Notes under the pieces: model-generated
Told to the model about the DNA's origin: nothing
Databases searched by the model: none
What the model saw: only the letters and a program-made list of their open reading frames with translations
Made by a program: the position numbers and the translations under genes
Assembly: GCA_045594025.1 (NCBI GenBank)
Contig: JAZNXS010000004.1
Coordinates: forward strand, 1-9,064
Source: Scatosoma sp045594025
GTDB lineage: Bacteria; Bacillota; Clostridia; Christensenellales; Borkfalkiaceae
DNA: 9,064 nt
Reading direction: 5' to 3'
In this document: positions 6,491 through 9,064 of the stretch, piece by piece
Layout: every line of letters starts with the position of its first letter
Position numbering within the stretch: position 1 is the stretch's first letter

Positions 6491-7690
6491 ATGATGATTT
6501 CTTTACATTCAATATTAGCCATAGCGGATACTATGAAAAAACTGCCCACGATTGTTGCAATCGCATCGGGTGCTTTGATGGCGCTTGCATTTATCATAGG
6601 CTTTTTAAAGGGTTTCCGTAAAGTGGGTTGGAACGGTCTTATCTGGGCGACTGCCGGGGCGGTATTTTTACTGATCAGCCGCAGTATCAATCCAACGGGA
6701 TCGGTTACGAGGAAATTTGTTTACGCCATGCTGATTGCGCTTGCTTGCATAGCGGGTGCATTGGCGTTGTACGGCGTTTTGGCGTACTATCTTCGTCCGA
6801 AAGTCAGATGGGTAAAGGATAACGTCAACGGCGATACAACCTTGGCTGAATACGGCTTAGAATTTGAACCTGAATATCTTGATTACGATGGGGAAAACGA
6901 GTCGAATCCGTATGGAAAACGCATTCAAAGAACAGGCTTTACGCCTCCCTGTTTTGCGTTTAGATTGTTGGGTGGGATCACCTGCGCAATCAACGTAGGG
7001 GTCATCTTGTGGGCGCTTGCTTCGTTTGTATTGTTGTGTATCAATGCAACCAGTCTTTCTCAGGAAAATGTCGGCTTGGTATTGCAAGAGAAAAACGTAC
7101 AGAAGTTTTTAGAATTTGCTCAGCTTGCATTTTTGGAAATGATGTGCGTTGGCGTAGTGATTTTGGTTGCCAAGAAAGGGTACACAAACGGGCTGATAAA
7201 CAGCTTGCGCGTGATCATCATTACGTTTGGTACGTTGGGACTGATCGGTTTATGTTTCTATCTGCCCTTCTCTGAATATGCATCGAGCACAGAGACCGGT
7301 TGGAATTTCCTTACCAACTTCACCAATAGATGTATCAAGGCGTTGGATGGCAAAGTTCCGTTCTTGGATAAAGAACTTGGGCAAATTCTTGCAGGGGCAT
7401 GTATGTCTTGTGTGGTGGCTGTGATTATGGTCGGATTGAACGTCGTATTGAAAAAATGTTGTCGTTTCGTTAGCAAAACTGGGCCGACAAAACTTGTCGA
7501 TATGGTGCTTTCTTGTGTGTTGTATATGGCAATCGGTGCGGCGGTTTGCGTGGCAATTTGGTTTGTTCTTGCAACGATGGATCATTTTGGATTGTTCCAT
7601 ATCAGCGAGGTGCTTGCACCTAAGGCACACCTTTCCAACGGGTTGTATAATTTTGGAAAATATCTGTTGGATAAATTGTTGGCGTTATAA
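6491..7690 (+). CDS. Polytopic membrane protein, possibly CvpA-like, 399 aa
   Basis: I do not recognise this with certainty. Eight hydrophobic segments are visible at about residues 20-39, 47-64, 78-101, 156-184, 207-228, 239-260, 299-320 and 337-361. A hydrophilic acidic stretch at 107-150 (EFEPEYLDYDGENESNP) lies between helices 3 and 4. The start, IIGFLKGFRKVGWNGLIWATAGAVF, viewed as glycine-rich helix, basic turn, helix, resembles CvpA-family proteins, as do RLLGGITCAINVG (158-170) and the late VDMVLSCVLYMAIG (336-349). CvpA proteins are usually about 160-220 residues, so this would be an enlarged or doubled form. AGGAG at 6481-6485 is five bases from the first ATG and eight from the second (6494), so the second is equally possible. 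It lies 42 bases after glnS and is followed by a strong terminator. Confidence 0.75.
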   Translation: MMISLHSILAIADTMKKLPTIVAIASGALMALAFIIGFLKGFRKVGWNGLIWATAGAVFLLISRSINPTGSVTRKFVYAMLIALACIAGALALYGVLAYYLRPKVRWVKDNVNGDTTLAEYGLEFEPEYLDYDGENESNPYGKRIQRTGFTPPCFAFRLLGGITCAINVGVILWALASFVLLCINATSLSQENVGLVLQEKNVQKFLEFAQLAFLEMMCVGVVILVAKKGYTNGLINSLRVIIITFGTLGLIGLCFYLPFSEYASSTETGWNFLTNFTNRCIKALDGKVPFLDKELGQILAGACMSCVVAVIMVGLNVVLKKCCRFVSKTGPTKLVDMVLSCVLYMAIGAAVCVAIWFVLATMDHFGLFHISEVLAPKAHLSNGLYNFGKYLLDKLLAL

Positions 7691-7698
7691 AAACAAAC

Positions 7699-7738
7699 AA
7701 AAAAGCCTCAGAGCTGTTTTATGCCTGAGGCTTTTTTT
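7699..7738 (+). terminator. Strong Rho-independent terminator after the membrane-protein gene
   Basis: A perfect 13-bp stem pairs 7699-7711 with 7725-7737 (core GCCTCAG/CTGAGGC) with a 13-base loop, and ends in seven T (7732-7738). It begins nine bases after the stop and closes the glnS/membrane-protein unit. Confidence 0.93.
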
Positions 7739-7781
7739 GGGATAAATATTGAAAAGTAAAGGGCATTTCACCTCAAAAGCT

Positions 7782-7809
7782 TTGACAGTATACGTTAAAG
7801 TGGTAGAAT
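7782..7809 (+). promoter_or_regulatory. Promoter of the collagen-like lipoprotein locus
   Basis: TTGACA (7782-7787) and TAGAAT (7804-7809) are separated by 16 bases. The ribosome site AGGAG (7827-7831) and ATG (7838) follow at normal distances, so the start signals of this broken gene look intact. Confidence 0.75.
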
Positions 7810-7840
7810 AAAAAGGAATACTTTCTAGGAGTGAATTATG

Positions 7841-7848
7841 AAAAAAAA
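7841..7848 (+). repeat. Homopolymer A8 tract directly after the start codon, site of frameshift
   Basis: Eight A follow the ATG at 7838-7840. Seven would put start codon, signal peptide and stalk in one frame. No usable start codon occurs in the stalk frame before the GTG at 7932, which already lies past the lipobox cysteine. A run at this position is a classic site for slipped-strand mutation or polymerase slippage. Confidence 0.85.
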
Positions 7849-7931
7849 GAAAACTTTTAACTTTTGTAGGGGTACTTACTTCTACACTGTGTTTATCGAT
7901 AGGCGCAGCGGCTTGTAATTTTGTTGGGGCA

Positions 7932-8468
7932 GTGCCTGACAACAATGATACACTTTTTAACAGTGTCGAAAACTCTAGTGGTGCAGAACAAACGGAAATG
8001 GAGCAAATTTACGTCAAATACGTGGTTTATGCACAAGCAGAAGGGATAACCCCTTTGTCTTATGAGGCTTGGCTTGCAACCGTTAAAGGGGAAAAAGGGG
8101 AACAAGGCCCCCAAGGTGAAAAAGGAGACAAAGGCGACCAGGGTAGCGATGGCGTAAGCATTACGACTACATTTTTAAATAATAAAGGCGAGTTGATTAT
8201 CATTCTTTCTACTGGGGAAAGTATCAACCTTGGGAAAATTACCGGCGAAGATGGTCAAGATGGTAAAGATGGTGTAAATGGCGAAGATGGTCAAAACGGT
8301 ACGGATGGGAAGGATGGTATTGATGGCGTAGATGGTAAATCCGCCTACGAGCTTTATTGTGAGGCTTATCCCGAATATAAGGGTACTTTAACAGAGTGGC
8401 TTGCCAGTTTAAAAGGCGAAAAGGGCGACCAAGGTGAACAAGGGGTTGGCATTGAAAGCGTTTTATGA
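7932..8468 (+). CDS. Open segment encoding the collagen-like stalk (frame continues upstream into a lipobox signal peptide)
   Basis: This is the in-frame open part of the broken lipoprotein gene. The GTG at 7932 has no ribosome site and is unlikely to be a true start; the frame is open back to codon 7842 and includes the lipobox. After the lipid cysteine comes a short acidic/polar spacer, then YEAWLATVKG (codons 8061-8090) and eight Gly-X-Y triplets. A small strand-rich section follows (TTTFLNNKGELIIILSTGES), then eleven triplets rich in D, then SAYELYCEAYPEY, LTEWLASLKG (8388-8417) and four more triplets. The two EAWLA/TEWLA linkers are copies of one module seen in bacterial collagen-like surface and phage-tail-type proteins. 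The stop at 8466 comes right where the leucine-rich tail begins in another frame. Confidence 0.7.
   Translation: MPDNNDTLFNSVENSSGAEQTEMEQIYVKYVVYAQAEGITPLSYEAWLATVKGEKGEQGPQGEKGDKGDQGSDGVSITTTFLNNKGELIIILSTGESINLGKITGEDGQDGKDGVNGEDGQNGTDGKDGIDGVDGKSAYELYCEAYPEYKGTLTEWLASLKGEKGDQGEQGVGIESVL
8088..8159 (+). repeat. Collagen-like Gly-X-Y block 1 (8 triplets)
   Basis: The frame reads GEK GEQ GPQ GEK GDK GDQ GSD GVS. Charged K/E/D pairs at X and Y favour a triple helix in bacterial collagens, which lack hydroxyproline. Confidence 0.92.
8244..8342 (+). repeat. Collagen-like Gly-X-Y block 2 (11 triplets)
   Basis: Eleven consecutive triplets start with G and mostly have D at the third place (GED GQD GKD GVN and so on to GKS). 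The DNA is a near-tandem array of GATGGT-type units, so it could itself expand or contract. Confidence 0.92.
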
Positions 8469-8703
8469 TTGCGATGCATTAACGAGCATAAAAATCCCAG
8501 AGTCAGTGAAAAATATGGGAGTTGGGGTATTTGAGAATTGTGATGCATTAACTATTTTTTATGTAGGGTGTTATCAGCCAAGTGGATGGGACGAAAATTG
8601 GAATCCATCCGATTGCCCTGTTATCTGGGATTGTGATGGAATCTACGGCGGTGCTATTGAAGATAATGATGATTATATCGATTCGCCCGACGTATTTGAA
8701 TAA
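8455..8703 (+). pseudogene. Out-of-frame BspA-type leucine-rich-repeat tail of the lipoprotein
   Basis: In the frame starting at 8455 the sequence reads KAFYDCDALTSIKIPESV, then KNMGVGVFENCDALTIFYVG, which is two repeats of the LRR_5 (BspA) pattern of surface proteins from gut and oral bacteria. It ends in an acidic tail (EDNDDYIDSPDVFE) with a PSGWDENWNPSDCPVIWDC segment typical of the ends of such proteins. It has no ribosome site of its own; the open frame extends back to a GTG at 8434, but that lies inside the collagen block in another frame. It is probably the remnant of a longer repeat domain of the same gene. Confidence 0.7.
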
Positions 8704-8741
8704 TAATCTTATATTTTACTGGAAAACAATATTTATAAAGA

Positions 8742-8790
8742 GGGGCAGGTATGCGTTGAACGCATACCTGCCCCCTATCTTTTACTGTTT
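8742..8790. terminator. Strong terminator between the lipoprotein locus and spoVT (convergent)
   Basis: A perfect 14-bp GC-rich stem (8742-8755 with 8761-8774) has a TTGAA loop and is followed on the plus strand by a T-rich stretch with TTTT at 8780-8783 and five T from 8788. It lies 38 bases after the plus-strand stop and 16 bases past the end of spoVT on the minus strand, so it probably serves both. Confidence 0.85.
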
Positions 8791-9064
8791 TTATTCAAAT
8801 TGGTTGGCTAAAATATCAGCGGTTAAACGCGCTAAGTTCATATCGCTGCCATCCATTTTTGCGCCGTCTTCCTTGGAAAGTACGGCAACCGCCCCAAGAC
8901 AGTCTCCGCCCGATACAATGGGCACGATGACCTGTGCGGTGATTCCTTCCTCGTGATTGTTGGTAATGGGTACGATGTCGCCGCCTTCCGCTGCGTTGGC
9001 AATATAACTGCGTCGTTCGCGCAAAATTTTCTCCATATCTTCGGAAAGCCCTTTTCCGTCCAAA
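8791..9064 (-). CDS. spoVT: Stage V sporulation protein T, C-terminal GAF-like domain (start outside window)
   Basis: The last 90 residues are visible; the stop is at 8793-8791 and the 5' end lies beyond the right edge. The segment reads as a GAF-like regulatory domain: EDMEKILRERRSYI, then GGDIVPITNNHEEGITAQVI, VPIVSGGDCLGAVAVLSKED, and a final helix LARLTADILANQFE. This order and the GDCLGAVAV-LSK motif match the C-terminal half of SpoVT, which in Bacillus is a 178-residue regulator with an AbrB-type N-terminal DNA-binding domain acting on SigmaG-dependent forespore genes. That N-terminal domain is not in the window, so another AbrB-GAF regulator cannot be fully excluded. The gene faces the lipoprotein locus and shares its terminator. 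Confidence 0.82.
   Translation of the reverse strand, partial: LDGKGLSEDMEKILRERRSYIANAAEGGDIVPITNNHEEGITAQVIVPIVSGGDCLGAVAVLSKEDGAKMDGSDMNLARLTADILANQFE

Larger units (their letters stand above)
7838..8703 (+). pseudogene. Collagen-like, leucine-rich-repeat surface lipoprotein gene broken by two frame changes
   Basis: One gene appears to run through three frames. From the ATG at 7838 (AGGAG six bases upstream) translation stops after 26 codons at 7916-7918. Removing one A from the eight-A run at 7841-7848 would join the start to a complete lipoprotein signal peptide: basic MKKRK, a hydrophobic stretch, and lipobox IGAAAC with the modified cysteine at residue 26 (codon 7914-7916). The same frame then reads the collagen-like stalk to a stop at 8466-8468, 209 residues in all. 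A BspA-like LRR tail continues in the next frame to 8701-8703. The protein would be anchored outside the membrane by its lipid and carry a Gly-X-Y stalk. The locus has its own promoter and terminator. The first break could be reversible or an assembly error; the second looks like real loss. Confidence 0.8.

Noticed and set aside
8244..8342. CRISPR-like or tandem non-coding repeat
   Set aside because: The periodicity is 9 bases and encodes Gly-X-Y triplets in an open frame, so it is a collagen-like coding repeat.

Overview
The window looks like chromosome from an endospore-forming, probably gut-dwelling Clostridia-type Bacillota. The evidence is a SpoVT C-terminus at the right edge, consensus Gram-positive promoters and Shine-Dalgarno sites, a collagen-like/BspA-type surface lipoprotein of the kind common in gut Clostridia, and core genes for formate-tetrahydrofolate ligase and glutaminyl-tRNA synthetase. 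The organism assignment is inferred from gene content only.

Left third (about 1-2630) is an accessory, probably mobile region. On the minus strand is the first 268 codons of an ArdC-like antirestriction/metallopeptidase protein, running off the left edge. Its leader is heavily structured and ends in a terminator-like hairpin just before its ribosome binding site. Divergent from it is a 69-residue XRE-type repressor with a near-perfect promoter, then a bidirectional terminator, then an IS30-family transposase with an intact DDE triad, then two more terminator hairpins. I see no transposon ends and no integration site.

The middle (about 2630-7740) is ordinary chromosome, all on the plus strand. 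It holds an AT-rich promoter region with a perfect 10-bp inverted repeat across the -10 box, then fhs, then a 263-bp gap of hairpins that may be a dispersed intergenic repeat, then glnS. Closely behind glnS lies an eight-helix membrane protein that may be CvpA-like. A strong terminator closes the unit. Fhs feeds one-carbon metabolism and GlnRS charges tRNA-Gln; apart from the close glnS/membrane-gene spacing I see no functional link between these genes.

The right end (7740-8790) is the most interesting part: one surface lipoprotein gene now spread over three reading frames. It has a good promoter and ribosome binding site, and the start codon is followed by a run of eight A. One A too many puts the lipoprotein signal peptide and collagen-like stalk out of frame with the start. 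Farther on, the collagen stalk meets a leucine-rich-repeat tail in yet another frame, as if a deletion had joined them. The first break is at a homopolymer and could be phase variation, transcript slippage or a sequencing error; the second looks like true decay. A strong two-way terminator separates this locus from spoVT on the minus strand.
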